From Anastatus disparis (lineage: Eukaryota > Arthropoda > Insecta > Hymenoptera > Eupelmidae), in assembly GCA_017163975.1 (NCBI GenBank), contig JAFFSR010000218.1:13953501-14017500 (forward strand): 64,000 bases of DNA, in the 5' to 3' direction. Of this stretch, positions 36,176-58,965 are shown one piece after another; within the stretch, counting starts at the first letter, position 1; each line of letters begins with the position of its first letter. Under the pieces are notes generated by a model. That model was given only the letters and a program-made list of their open reading frames with translations. It did no database searches and was not told where the DNA came from. The position numbers were made by a program, and so were the translations under genes.

Positions 36176-37271
36176 TGGTTAGCAAGTATTTTATTGGAGT
36201 GAGAAAGATAGAAGAAACTTGAGCATGCTCATAACATGAGGAAACAAGAAGACAGGAGACTGGCCTAACTTAATATCAAAAGGACCCATAAAAACTTATC
36301 CGACAAATAAAATAGGAGACTATATATCTACATCCTGCTTCCAAGCTAGGAGAGAAAAAGCACGTACTTTACGGCTGGGTAGAATAAAATAATATATTAT
36401 ACATCATCAGAAACAAGTATAGAATGAATTTGGTTTTTTTTCTCGTTAGGGTTCATTGTGATAGTAAAAATCTATCTTGGACGTAAGAGAAGTTAGTTTT
36501 GAACTTATAAAAACTTAAATAGACGTCGAGATCCTTAACAACCAAGATTTCAACTCATCTCATGTCCAAACTTCTTTCAATGGATATAACTAATACGTAG
36601 TACAATCCTGCGCACAATCCTGTACAGATTGAAGGGAAAAGATTTATGGAAAGGTATCAAAGGATAACTAAAATTTGATCATTCTGCGCTTTTATTGCAC
36701 ATATAGTTCATTGTTTCGTGGTTTTTATAAATTATGATCATGTGAAATATTCTATATTTATATATTTTGATATTGTGTTACAAAAAATTTTGTAAGACAT
36801 TTATATTGTTATATATATATATATATATATAAATCATGCTATGTAAACTTCACTAAAAAATAACTTAAGTTTTTGAGCTTTCATCAAAACTTGTAAATTT
36901 GAGATGTAACAGTTTCTTGATGAACAGCTTAAAATAGTTGAATTATTGATTATAAAAATGATTATAATATATTCAAAATATTTAAATATTCCTAGTACGC
37001 AAAAAAAAAGTTAATTTAGAGATTTCGCACATAATAAATAAATATTTCGATTTTGCACAAACTCATCCTCAATAAAAGTATAGAAAAACAATAAAATATA
37101 AACATGAAATAATAACTTGGTTAGTTCCACAGCAGTAGTTATGTATCAATGTACAAATAGTCATTCTAGATGGTATTCTTCTTTCATAAAATAAAGCAGG
37201 AGGCGGTGAATCAATTGCATGTCTGTCAGTATTAACGGAGCGTATGACAAAGTTATTACCTGTACAACTAT
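36176..37271. other. AT-rich gap, no gene seen
   Basis: Sequence between the LINE 3' end and the candidate LITAF 5' exon. It includes a (TA)n microsatellite at 36810-36831. I see no coding exon. Confidence 0.5.
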
Positions 37272-37382
37272 TATTTAATGAACGATGATGATTGGTATCA
37301 AAATCAGTTGTTACTGTTAACATCTCATTGCTCTGTGTTGAATTCATGTCTGAACTGAGAGACGTTGCAATTCTATTAAAAA
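37272..37382 (-). CDS. Candidate 5' exon of the LITAF-type gene
   Basis: On the minus strand a pyrimidine-rich acceptor (TTTTTTTAATAG) precedes 5' UTR and ATG at 37347, opening MNSTQSNEMLTVTT. The best donor is ACAG|GTAATA at 37272, phase 1, but the next known exon (33492) starts in phase 0. Weaker phase-0 donors (after Thr-11, or further downstream) or an unseen exon are therefore possible. The open frame continues past the donor with a PPPALFYERR segment loosely resembling PPSYSALFPPP in the 33492 exon. Assignment to this gene rests on position and strand. Confidence 0.4.
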
Positions 37383-37498
37383 AAGTTAAAAAGAGGTAAG
37401 GTATTATTGAAACAAAGCATTATTTGATTTTGATATTAATTTTTGAAATTTAATTGGTTTAAATGGTGTAATTTTATGCTTTACTAATATTATTTTTA

Positions 37499-37700
37499 GG
37501 CGTCCGTGGCTTAGTCGGCTAAGGCGCGGAGTAAGACGCGCGCTTAGTAGGCTGAAACTTGTTCGCTCTCGAGGTTGCGGGTTCGAATCCCCTTCAATCC
37601 GAAAAATTATCGGGAACATTTAACACATGTTCACCGGTATTTTCGGTGATGGGAATTTGCGAGGGGCTATTCACTATAAGAAATCATTGACCACCTTCAG
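37499..37700 (+). mobile_element. Second tRNA-related SINE-like element
   Basis: GGCGTCCGTGGCTTAGTCGG contains an A-box match and GGGTTCGAATCCCC (37579 onward) a B-box match, about 60 bp apart. The ends do not form an acceptor stem, so it is not a working tRNA gene. The body (GGTATTTTCGGTGATGGG...) differs from the other SINE family and runs into a GAAATCATT repeat tail. Confidence 0.6.
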
Positions 37701-37850
37701 ATGAAATCATTTGAAATCATTATTGAAATCATTTGAAATCATTGAAATCATTGAAATATTTTATTAAATTTTATGTGCACAATATGATTACCGAAATCAA
37801 AACTATTCAAATTGAAATCATTGAAATCATTTGAAATCATTGAAATCAAT
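37700..37850 (+). repeat. GAAATCATT minisatellite, block 1
   Basis: Many copies of GAAATCATT/TGAAATCATTT in direct orientation follow the SINE-like body. Further blocks of the same unit lie at 38330-38430 and 39110-39180, bracketing a 1.5-kb region. Confidence 0.85.
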
Positions 37851-38329
37851 GAATATTTTTGTATTTAGTTTACAATTTAAAATATTACCAGAAATATAAT
37901 ACTAAATATTATTTAAATATTAGATTAATATGAGCTGCTCTGATAAATAAAATAATTTTTGATTTTTGGGGAATAGTATCGATATATAATATATAGTGTG
38001 CATGTTGATGCGTGTTTATAATTTGTCCATACTCATTTGTTTTACAACTATCAGTTCAGTTTAACTTTGTGTTTTCTGCTATGCACATAGCCAATGTAAG
38101 TACAAATCTAGAATAATTTTATTATTATTGAACACATTGTTGGTCTTTTTATTTACTAAAGTGATAAAAAGTTTTTGTTTTAATTATGCAATTTCTTTGT
38201 TTTTTATTTTATTTTTGTGGTCTTAAAATATAGGTATTATTTTAATTTTTATATGATTCAATAATGACGATTTAGGGATTATAATTTAAAGTAAGCTTAA
38301 CCTTCATAAATATTAATTTTAATTATCTT

Positions 38330-38430
38330 GGAATGATTTCGGAATTATTTGAAATCATAAAAAATTTGCTTGAAATCATTTGAAATCATAGAAAATTTGC
38401 TTGAAATCATTTGAAATTATTTGAAATCAC
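38330..38430 (+). repeat. GAAATCATT minisatellite, block 2
   Basis: The same unit as 37700-37850, including two copies of a longer unit with AAAATTTGCTTGAAATCATT. It lies just left of a 170-bp hairpin. Confidence 0.8.
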
Positions 38431-38482
38431 TGCCTACCATAGACTGTTTTGAAAATGTTTCAAATTACAAGTATTAGTTATA

Positions 38483-38652
38483 TACGTAACTTGGGAGTAC
38501 GAAGGATGAATACAGGCGAGACTAAAGTGTTTGTCGCTTGAGTAGCAGTTGGTCGAGGGCGCGCGAAGCGCGCCCGAGACTGACTGCTGCTCAAGCGACA
38601 AGCACTTTCGTCAAGCCTGGATTCAGAATCCTTCGTACTCCCAAGTTACGTA
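38483..38652. repeat. 170-bp near-perfect hairpin with GC core
   Basis: TACGTAACTTGGGAGTACGAAG pairs with its complement ending at 38652, and CGCTTGAGTAGCAGT pairs with ACTGCTGCTCAAGCG. At the centre, GGCGCGC GAA GCGCGCC is a perfect GC-rich stem. In this AT-rich DNA the composition is striking. Confidence 0.9.
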
Positions 38653-38942
38653 GATAAGTTTATGTCGTTGGTAAGCCGTATGAGGAACTATAAAAATGAT
38701 TTTTTAAAATTAATGATATATGTTTTATTAAAAAAAAGTAAATAATGTCATTATTTACTTATTTATTTTACTTATTAACTGTTTAACTTTGAAAATTTGT
38801 TTAAACAAAACATTCTGTAAAGTTAAGATTTTATATGAATTTGTATGAGCATTGACATATCTAACGACATTCTTTTGTTTTCACTAACCTACGAATCGAT
38901 GTCACTCGCGTCATATACGGCCATGCTGTGCGATATCTCGAT

Positions 38943-39002
38943 CTGTCAATACTCCCTTAGAGAGTATAGAGCTGTCAATACTCCCTTAGGGAGTATTGAC
39001 AG
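38943..39002. repeat. Palindrome with partial duplicate
   Basis: CTGTCAATACTCCCTTAG at 38943 and again at 38972. The second copy is followed by GGGAGTATTGACAG, making a near-perfect palindrome at 38972-39002. Confidence 0.8.
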
Positions 39003-39109
39003 AGAGAATATCGTCGAGATATTAGCATGAACGTATGCAATGCCTATACAAATTTAGCGTGGTCTATAGGTATTCCACCGAATACGGCCTACGACGACAT
39101 AAAAAAATA

Positions 39110-39180
39110 TATTTCTGAAATCATTTTGAAATCATTTGAAATCATTTTGAAATCATTTGAAATCATATGAAATCTGTAAT
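39110..39180 (+). repeat. GAAATCATT minisatellite, block 3
   Basis: About six copies of GAAATCATT in direct orientation, the same unit as the blocks at 37700 and 38330. Confidence 0.8.
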
Positions 39181-39564
39181 CATTCTGACACTTTTTTTTA
39201 AGTGAATAGATACCACCATTTTAATGTGGAGACTTTAACCTTTCATTTAAAAAAAACCCTCCTACGATTTTTTTTCCTGAGATATCGAACTTTGAAAATA
39301 AGAAATTTTTCGTGATAATTAAGTGTTGCGTTAATTTTGTTGCAGAGTGATATATACTTTTCGAATTTACATTTGCGTAACAAAATTACATTAGTCGTGA
39401 TGAAAATTTAAAATATTTTATAACTTCAAATTTTTTTTAACTCAACTGTTTCAAATTAATTGATTTTTTATTTATTCGGGTAGATTTTCCACTAAAAGAA
39501 ATGATAAATTTCAAGTGAAATTTAATTAGAATATCACAATGCATATGGAGTATTTGAGAAGTTC

Positions 39565-39960
39565 GGAACCAAATCAGTGACTTAGGTCAATGTTTACAAT
39601 AAATGCCCATAATGATTGACTTACTCATTTGCTCGGCAAAAATATAATCATTTTCTCCAACTATGTATATAAAGAATAATTTGAAACAGTTTCAGCGATA
39701 AAAAAATACAAAATATTGTCATAAAGCGAAAAATGTCATCTAAAAGTTGATGCGATGATAGTTATTTGCATGCGATACATTTCAATTTGGCATTTTTCGC
39801 TTTATGAGAATATTTAATATTTTTTGTCGCTGAAACTGTTTTAAATTATTCTTTGTATACATGGTTAGAGGAAATAACTATATTTTTGCTATGTAAATGA
39901 GTAAATTAATTATTATCAGCATTTATCGTAAGCACTGAACTAAGTCACCGATTTGGTTCC
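39565..39960. repeat. MITE-like element, about 396 bp
   Basis: GGAACCAAATCAGTGACTTAG at 39565 and CTAAGTCACCGATTTGGTTCC ending at 39960 are inverted. The arms pair over most of their length, with shared blocks GAAACAGTTTCAGCGA and CATAAAGCGAAAAATG. There is no coding capacity. Confidence 0.88.
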
Positions 39961-40181
39961 AACAGCCTCAATGTCTATATATTTTACAAACAGTAAACAT
40001 TTCTCAGTAAATTAAATTTATGCAAATTTTTTTGTGCAATATAGAATGAATTATTAACCATTTATTCTTCTAAAGTCTTTTTGTTTGGAATTTAATTTCC
40101 GTAAGAAATATCAATATAGAAATCTATAAATTGTAATTTTCTTTAAGAAGAACAAAATGCGACTGCAGAATGCTATAGTTT

Positions 40182-40307
40182 TAATATATGGTCAATATCC
40201 CAATCGCTACTCACGAACCTATTACTAACTAAAAAATTAAAAAAATTTTTAACAATGAGCGGCTAGTAATAAGTTTGTGAGTAGCGATTGGGACATTGAC
40301 CATATTA
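40182..40307. repeat. MITE-like element, about 126 bp
   Basis: GGTCAATATCCCAATCGCTAC and GTAGCGATTGGGACATTGACC are inverted arms that continue with TCAC.AACCTATTACTA. The spacer is about 30 bp. Confidence 0.88.
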
Positions 40308-40513
40308 GTTCGCCCAAAATAAGAGAAAACCATAAAATCCACCAAGTTATAATTTTATTTTTATCATTATTCAATGTTTACCTTTAATTTTTTTTAATAA
40401 GAAAATTTAAAAAAATTGTGTACACCCTCAAAAGCGCACAAACAGATTTTTTATACTAGATGAGTATTTCTTCGTGTGTGATAAACAATTGTAGTGAGAA
40501 AAAAGAAAAAAAG

Positions 40514-40517
<4 letters not shown>

Positions 40518-40564
<47 letters not shown>
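40518..40564. repeat. (TA)n microsatellite
   Basis: About 22 uninterrupted AT dinucleotides, followed by ATGTATACATATGTGCG. It lies upstream of XYLB. Confidence 0.95.
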
Positions 40565-40566
<2 letters not shown>

Positions 40567-41511
40567 ACATATGTGCGTACATAATGTGAGAAGGAAAGAA
40601 GGAAGGAAAGAGAAGGGAAAATAAGTATAAACTATACATAGGCTACGCGGTACCATATCATAGTCAGCGGCGCGTAACAGTTTTAGTTTCACGTCGTGAT
40701 TCTCATTGTCGACACTATACATAAAAAGTTAAAGCATTTTTTATTTGTATATTTGAATATTTTTAAGTTTAACATTATAGGATTTTATTTAAATTATCTA
40801 TTATTCATAAAATAACAAAAATATAAACAATATATATAATAAAAATTGAAATAATTTTTCTTAAAAAAGTCGACTTTTTTAATACTAACTTAATAAATTA
40901 AATTATTATTTATCTGAATAGTTTATTACTAAAAATTTTAATTTGTTGTAACAAGTGACAGTAAAAATCTAATATAATTATTTTCCAGATATTTTTCAAT
41001 TCGTAATATGAGTTGAAATATAATTTACTGTTTGAAAAATGAATAAATATTAAAACGGTATTCGTCATTCATAAAATTATAAATAATTTTAACAAAATCT
41101 TAAATAATAAAACATTTTAATAAATAAAAGTACATAAAAAATATTTTATGTGAAATACTTTTACTAAATATAATGTCAGTCATAATATTAAACAGAGAAC
41201 GACAAATTTGGTAATCTTCAAAAAAAAGTCTTGTTGATATTTTTAAAAGTGATTTTCAATTAAAAAAATTCATTCATTTAAAATTTTTTTTAAAAATTAT
41301 AATTAAGTTAAAACGTTAAATCTTCCATAATAAATTATAAATAAGGCACGATAAATTATAATATTGAGCTCTTGATTTAAAATTCGAAAGATTTAAGCGT
41401 TTCAACATACGAATAAAAAAGAAAAGAAAAGGAGAGAAAGGAAGAAGAAACACTATATTCGTAATATAGTCCGTTCCACTCGTTGGCGTCGTACGAAGTG
41501 AAAGAACGAGG

Positions 41512-53955
<12,444 letters not shown>

Positions 53956-54886
53956 TATTGATAAACTAAGAAGAAAATTCAAACATTCCAAACAGTGGCT
54001 TCATAGGAAAAAATGTATATACTAATTTTTCATACAAAAAGATTTTATCATAATTAATTGCGAAAAAAAATTGAGCGCGCAAACAAAACTATTTTGTTAT
54101 TATAAATAAAATTTTATCATAAAAATATTATTTATGCTAAAATGCACAAAAAGTTGCCTTTTATAATCTTTTTTATAATTATATTATTGACTAATGAGTA
54201 TATTTATGGAAATGTTAATAAAAAATCATTGTAATGTAAAAATTTTAAAATTTTTACATAATTATTAAAATTGACTTGATGAAGTGTCAATTTTAATTTG
54301 ATAAGAAATATTCTCATATGCACATGCATTTTGAGCTAAAATAAATAAAAAATCTAAATTAAATAAAAATACTCTTATTTTATTTAATAAAATAAAATAC
54401 AATAAAACTATTTAATTTTTGTTTGATTACTTGTTTAACAAGCTTTATAATCTCTCTATCCTTTTTACAATGCCTAGTTACTACAAATATAAATAATATC
54501 GTGAACTAAAAAACATCTTTGCTTTTTTAGCTTTGTATTAAAAAAAAGTTTAAATTTATCCAAATTTTAAATTATAATTAACCAAATTTTTAATTATAAT
54601 ACAAATTGTTTTTAAGAAAAATATTTTTGAAGCTATGCTTCTTACGCGACGTTACGGCAGGGGCACTAAATGTATAAAAATCGACAGTCCCAAATGTCAC
54701 CCAGCGTGAATGTACGAATATGGCACAGGGTGCCATAATTCTATCAACATACAAACACTTGAATTCTTTTTTCTCTTTCTTTCTTTCCCTCTCTCCCATT
54801 CCGCTTAAGAATATGCGTGCATATACACAAGTGGATGTGCGCGTTGAATATACTACGATTGATGCTTGTAGTGTGTGTGTGTGTGT

Positions 54887-54919
<33 letters not shown>

Positions 54920-55640
54920 CACAGTAAAATTTTGAGGAAAGTATCTATATATATTAGAACGTTATAGGTAAACACAAAGCGGGTACTGTTTCTCTTTTTC
55001 TAAATATGTTTTCATGTTAACGAGGTTTCCCTATACCCTCTCACTTGCACCTACTGATTTCGTATAGGTACTTTCCTCGTAATCTTACTGTATAAACATA
55101 TATATATATATATATATATTATTTGCTCAGTTAACAAAAAAAATTTACTCAAAACAAAATTGGTATTTTATCTTTATTTTAATTTCTTTTTTAACTTTTT
55201 ATTCTTTGTTTCTATTTAAAAAATTATTTTTTTACGAAAAATTTTTCGTAAATTTTGGTATTGTACATTTCTGTATATTTTATTTGAGAAACTAGAAAAT
55301 TTTACTGCTTCGTTTTTTTATATCAATGAAACTTTATAAGCTGTGTATAAACATTTCTTTCTTAATTTTTTAATAATTGATATTAATAAACTATATTATT
55401 AATATATTTTTAAATACATAATACATTGAATGAAAAATAACCAGTTTTCATTAAAAAATTAACTATAATTTTTGAACTTCCTAGTTTCTATATATATACT
55501 GGAAGCATAGCTTCTGTCGGCCAGTCCCCACGACTGCCACTCCTGTTTTTTTTAATTCCAATTTTTTCCAGAGCATAAATTTCCATCAAGTTGCTACAGA
55601 TCATAACTATCTTTATAGTAATGTAAAAAATTTTATTTAC
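53956..55640. other. XYLB 3' flank and microsatellites
   Basis: Polyadenylation signals lie near 54108. A (TG)n(TA)n microsatellite is at 54873-54920 and (TA)n at 55099-55119. The 13-mer GAAGCTATGCTTC (54629) recurs in inverted form at 55503. A minus-strand segment at 55543-55500 reads SGSRGDWPTEAMLP between an AG and a GTATAT, and would join the 55641 exon in phase, but its acceptor has no pyrimidine tract. Confidence 0.45.
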
Positions 55641-56019
55641 CTGAGAACATCGTCTGAAAAGTTGTGTACTATCAGTAGTGGTGCAGCTTGTGTACTTGCT
55701 TGTACCGTTGATTTAGACACCATTGTATTACTTCTCGGCGTTGTTATAATCGTAACTTCACTATTATTACTGCTACTGGTATCATTAAGTGATGCGAGAC
55801 CACGAGATGTTATAATTGTTTGCACTGTACGACTTATTTTAGCTTGTAATTTTTTTTCCGAATTTTCTCCATTATCATTGCCATCTTCTTTTATAATTTC
55901 ATGTTAAAAAAGTTATAAGTAAAAATGTGTATCATAGAAATCGATATGATGTCGTGAATGATGTTTAAAAGGTTATTATTTTAATAACGTATATTTGTAT
56001 TACCATCGTTATTTTCCAT
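55641..56019 (-). CDS. First two exons of an unrecognised Ser/Thr/Asn-rich protein
   Basis: On the minus strand ATG at 56019 opens MENND and meets a donor (GATG|GTAATA) at 56004. After a short intron of about 116 bp, exon 2 (about 55887-55641) reads DGNDNGENSEKKLQAKISR, TVQTIITSRGLASLND, a Ser/Asn/Thr-rich stretch, then PLLIVHNFSDDVL, ending at CTCAG|GTAAAT in phase 2. Phases agree, with two equivalent acceptors three bases apart. No domain is recognisable. Later exons must lie at lower coordinates, where none is certain, so the gene is partial. The open frame and splice sites are visible; that it is expressed is inferred. Confidence 0.5.
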
Positions 56020-56568
56020 AGGAGCGTTATGTGTTTAAGAAGATAGTTTGATTATCTCAAGTATGCTATAAAGGTTAAATTCTAATATTTGGATTTCATA
56101 CAAATAATTTTTATGATTAATTTTTTTAATAAGTTACAACTTTAACTTTATTTATTTAAAATTTACATTATTAATTTTTTATTTTAAATTCACACGTATA
56201 TTATGAAAAAAGATGTAATCGAATTTTTTGAACTCATATCAAATAAAATCAAAACTTCACTATAAATCAAAAACTTTAAATTGCTTTGTATAGAAAAAAA
56301 TGATCAAACGATCGCCATCTTTTTCACATAATAATAATATTGACAAAGTTCATTAATTAACTCAAATTTTTAATTTGACATTGATGTAAAATTACAATAG
56401 GCATTAACTGACAATTTTTCGAATTTTCAATTCTATTAGCTTTCTATAAGTTTAAATTTACAATATCGCAATTAACCTATATCTTAAAATTATCTTAAAA
56501 ATGAATTATCATGCAATCCTCATTTACATATTTGAGGAAATCCAGGAAACTTTTAACATTATTTAGAT

Positions 56569-56589
56569 GGATAGATAGATAGATAGATA
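56569..56589. repeat. (GATA)n microsatellite at the LINE 3' end
   Basis: About five GATA units. On the LINE strand this is a TATC tail, the kind of short tandem terminus used by several LINE clades in place of poly-A. Confidence 0.85.
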
Positions 56590-57844
56590 TTAATTTATTT
56601 TGTAAAAAAGTACAAAAAGGCGTGTAATACATCAAGCAATAAATAATAATTCTGTATAAAGTATTGCACATAATATGATAAGATATCACAGTCAAATATT
56701 AAAATTAATATATAATACTGTATCAGTAAGCCACTATATAAAAGCGATATCACAGACTACTCTAAATACACGCGGGAAGCATGAAAACATAAATTACAAT
56801 AAAAAAAGTCTTAAATATCTATCAGTCATAAAATTAAAATCAAATTAAAATCAAATAACACAATTTAAAAGATAAAGCATAAAGCATAGTCATGACATCA
56901 AATAAAAATAAAATTGGACAAAACAATGCAACAATAAATAATAAAAAATAATATAATAATAAAATTCAAAGAATAAAAACTTGATACCGAAGATGTCATG
57001 ACTATTAATAAAAAGAAACAGAATCATTCATTCTTTCTGCATTCATTCAACCATCATTCGCGCTAATAAATACATTCACACCTTAAATCTATATATAAGA
57101 CAAAACAAAATAAATTAACATAAAATTAAAATACTTAAAATTAAGATCACTCGAGGTCGAGTAAGTACCTCCTCAAAGCCGACTTGAACTGCCGAGCGAT
57201 GGAAGATTTTTTTTTATATCGGCACCCGAATGGAAATTTTTCGGTGTATCAAAATGTATAAAAGTGTATGAAAGTGTATTGAAGCATACAAAAATGTATC
57301 AAAGTGTATGAAAATGTATCTAAGAGCGATTTTTCAGACCTTATTCTCGATCCATTTTGATACACTCTGATACACTTAGATACACTTTGGTACACTTTGG
57401 TACATTTCTTAAAAAGTGAGCTGAAATTAAATTTCCTCAATTTTTTTGATGTTATACACTTTGACACATTTTGATACACTTTGACACATTTTGATACACT
57501 TTTACACACTTTGATACACTTTTACACACTTTAATATACTATGGTACATGTTGATACACTTCTGAGTATTAGCCTAAATTGTTTTTCCTGTTTTATTTTG
57601 CACACGTTTGTACACTTTGATACACTTTTACACACTTTGATACACTTTAATATACTATGGTACATCTTGATACACTTCTGAGTATTAACCTTTTCCTGTT
57701 TTATTTTGCACACGTTTGTACACGTTGATACACTTTTACACACTTTGACACACTTTAATATACTATGGTACATCTTGATACACTTCTGAGTATTATCCTT
57801 TTCCTGTTTTATTTTGCACACGTTTGTACACTTTGATACATTTT

Positions 57845-58207
57845 TTTTTTTTTTTTTTTTTTTTTAAAGATTAATATATAAAGGATATTGTCCTCTATAT
57901 GATTAATCTTTTTTCTATGGTGAGGTCGAAGGAGTCCCCGCCCGGTATCTGTTTATCACATTACATCAGGCTAGACTGTCAGACCCACCATACCGAAAAC
58001 TTTGACTACCGATGGATGGTCAGCCACTTTTGGTGACCAACAATCAACCGATACCCAATGAGATCGGATTTTTGAGAGTCGCGATATAAAATGGCACTTA
58101 CACTAATTTTCTTTCGAAAAAAAAGTTTAGAGGTACCTGGCCAGGATTCGAACCCATGCCCTCCGCGTTGAAGGCAAGAGCTCTATCCGTTACGCCACCG
58201 CGCTCTC
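57845..58207 (-). mobile_element. tRNA-derived SINE, copy 3
   Basis: Minus-strand copy. The head is GAGAGCGCGGTGGCGTAACGG with B box GGGTTCGAATCC near 58140-58155. The body and the tail AGAGGACAATATCC...ATTAATCTTTAAA match the copy at 46171, ending in a long poly-A (poly-T at 57842-57866 on the + strand). No clear target duplication can be called because the flank is itself repetitive. Confidence 0.92.
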
Positions 58208-58794
58208 TTTATGTAATATAATACATTTTAATAAAACACGATACACTTCGATACATTTCTAAGTAAGAAATTAAAAAATGGTTTTACCATGCACACTTTG
58301 ATACACATGCGTACATTTTTTATACATTTTAATAGTGTTTAATACACTTTTTAGGCATGAAACGGTGTATTAAAATAAGCCGTTTTCATTTTAGATATTT
58401 TCATAAATTTTAATGTATTAATGCCCTTGGGATAAATGTAAGGTTAATAAAACGACAATATTGAAAAAATTGAAAAATATTTTTATAAATTATAAAAGTA
58501 AAATATAAAAAGTAATTTAAAACATAAGAATTAGCAATATATATTTGAAATATAATTTGTAATGAAAAACTTACATTCTATATTAGCATTAAATATTTAA
58601 ACATTAATATTATTAGAAATTTATAAATAATAAAAGTTTAATAGAGACAACTTCAAAAAAATAATTATTCTTTTGTAATACATATCAAGTAATGAGATAA
58701 GATAAATAATTTATACTAATAAACACATTTTTAATTTAATAACATTATTAAATATAAATATTTAAACATTGTTGTTTCTAAGATAGTTTTTTTT

Positions 58795-58965
58795 TTATAA
58801 ATTTTCATTTGTATTGTCTATTGAGACTAAGTTATTTTTTGTAGTCTTTGCAGTCGCATCTTCATTATTATTAGTATTATTGCTGTTTCCATTTTGCACA
58901 GTCAATATGTTACAGGGATCTTGTTGATTATTTAAGGAAGAGGCTTCATTTAATGGAAATTTATT
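58795..58965 (-). CDS. Isolated Asn/Thr-rich open frame in the repeat centre
   Basis: A frame of about 56 codons on the minus strand reads LNEASSLNNQQDPCNILTVQ, then an Asn/Thr-rich stretch ending DNTNENL and a stop. It has no Met and follows an in-frame stop. Composition is more protein-like than its surroundings and resembles the low-complexity style of the 55641-56019 exons, but no splice acceptor is clear. It may be a captured exon or chance. Confidence 0.25.
   Translation of the reverse strand, partial: NKFPLNEASSLNNQQDPCNILTVQNGNSNNTNNNEDATAKTTKNNLVSIDNTNENL

Noticed and set aside
37499..37603. Possible tRNA with a long variable arm
   Set aside because: The ends do not pair as an acceptor stem, and the sequence runs into a repeat tail. 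Kept as SINE-like.
37700..39180. CRISPR-like regular repeats (GAAATCATT)
   Set aside because: Units are about 10 bp with no unique spacers, in a eukaryotic intergenic region. It is a minisatellite.
40451..40722. Open frames with IYIYIY runs
   Set aside because: Translation of a (TA)n microsatellite; no splice signals or conserved residues.
54590..54922. Minus-strand 110-codon frame near the microsatellite
   Set aside because: Half of it translates the (TG)n(TA)n repeat; the rest has no splice support or recognisable domain.
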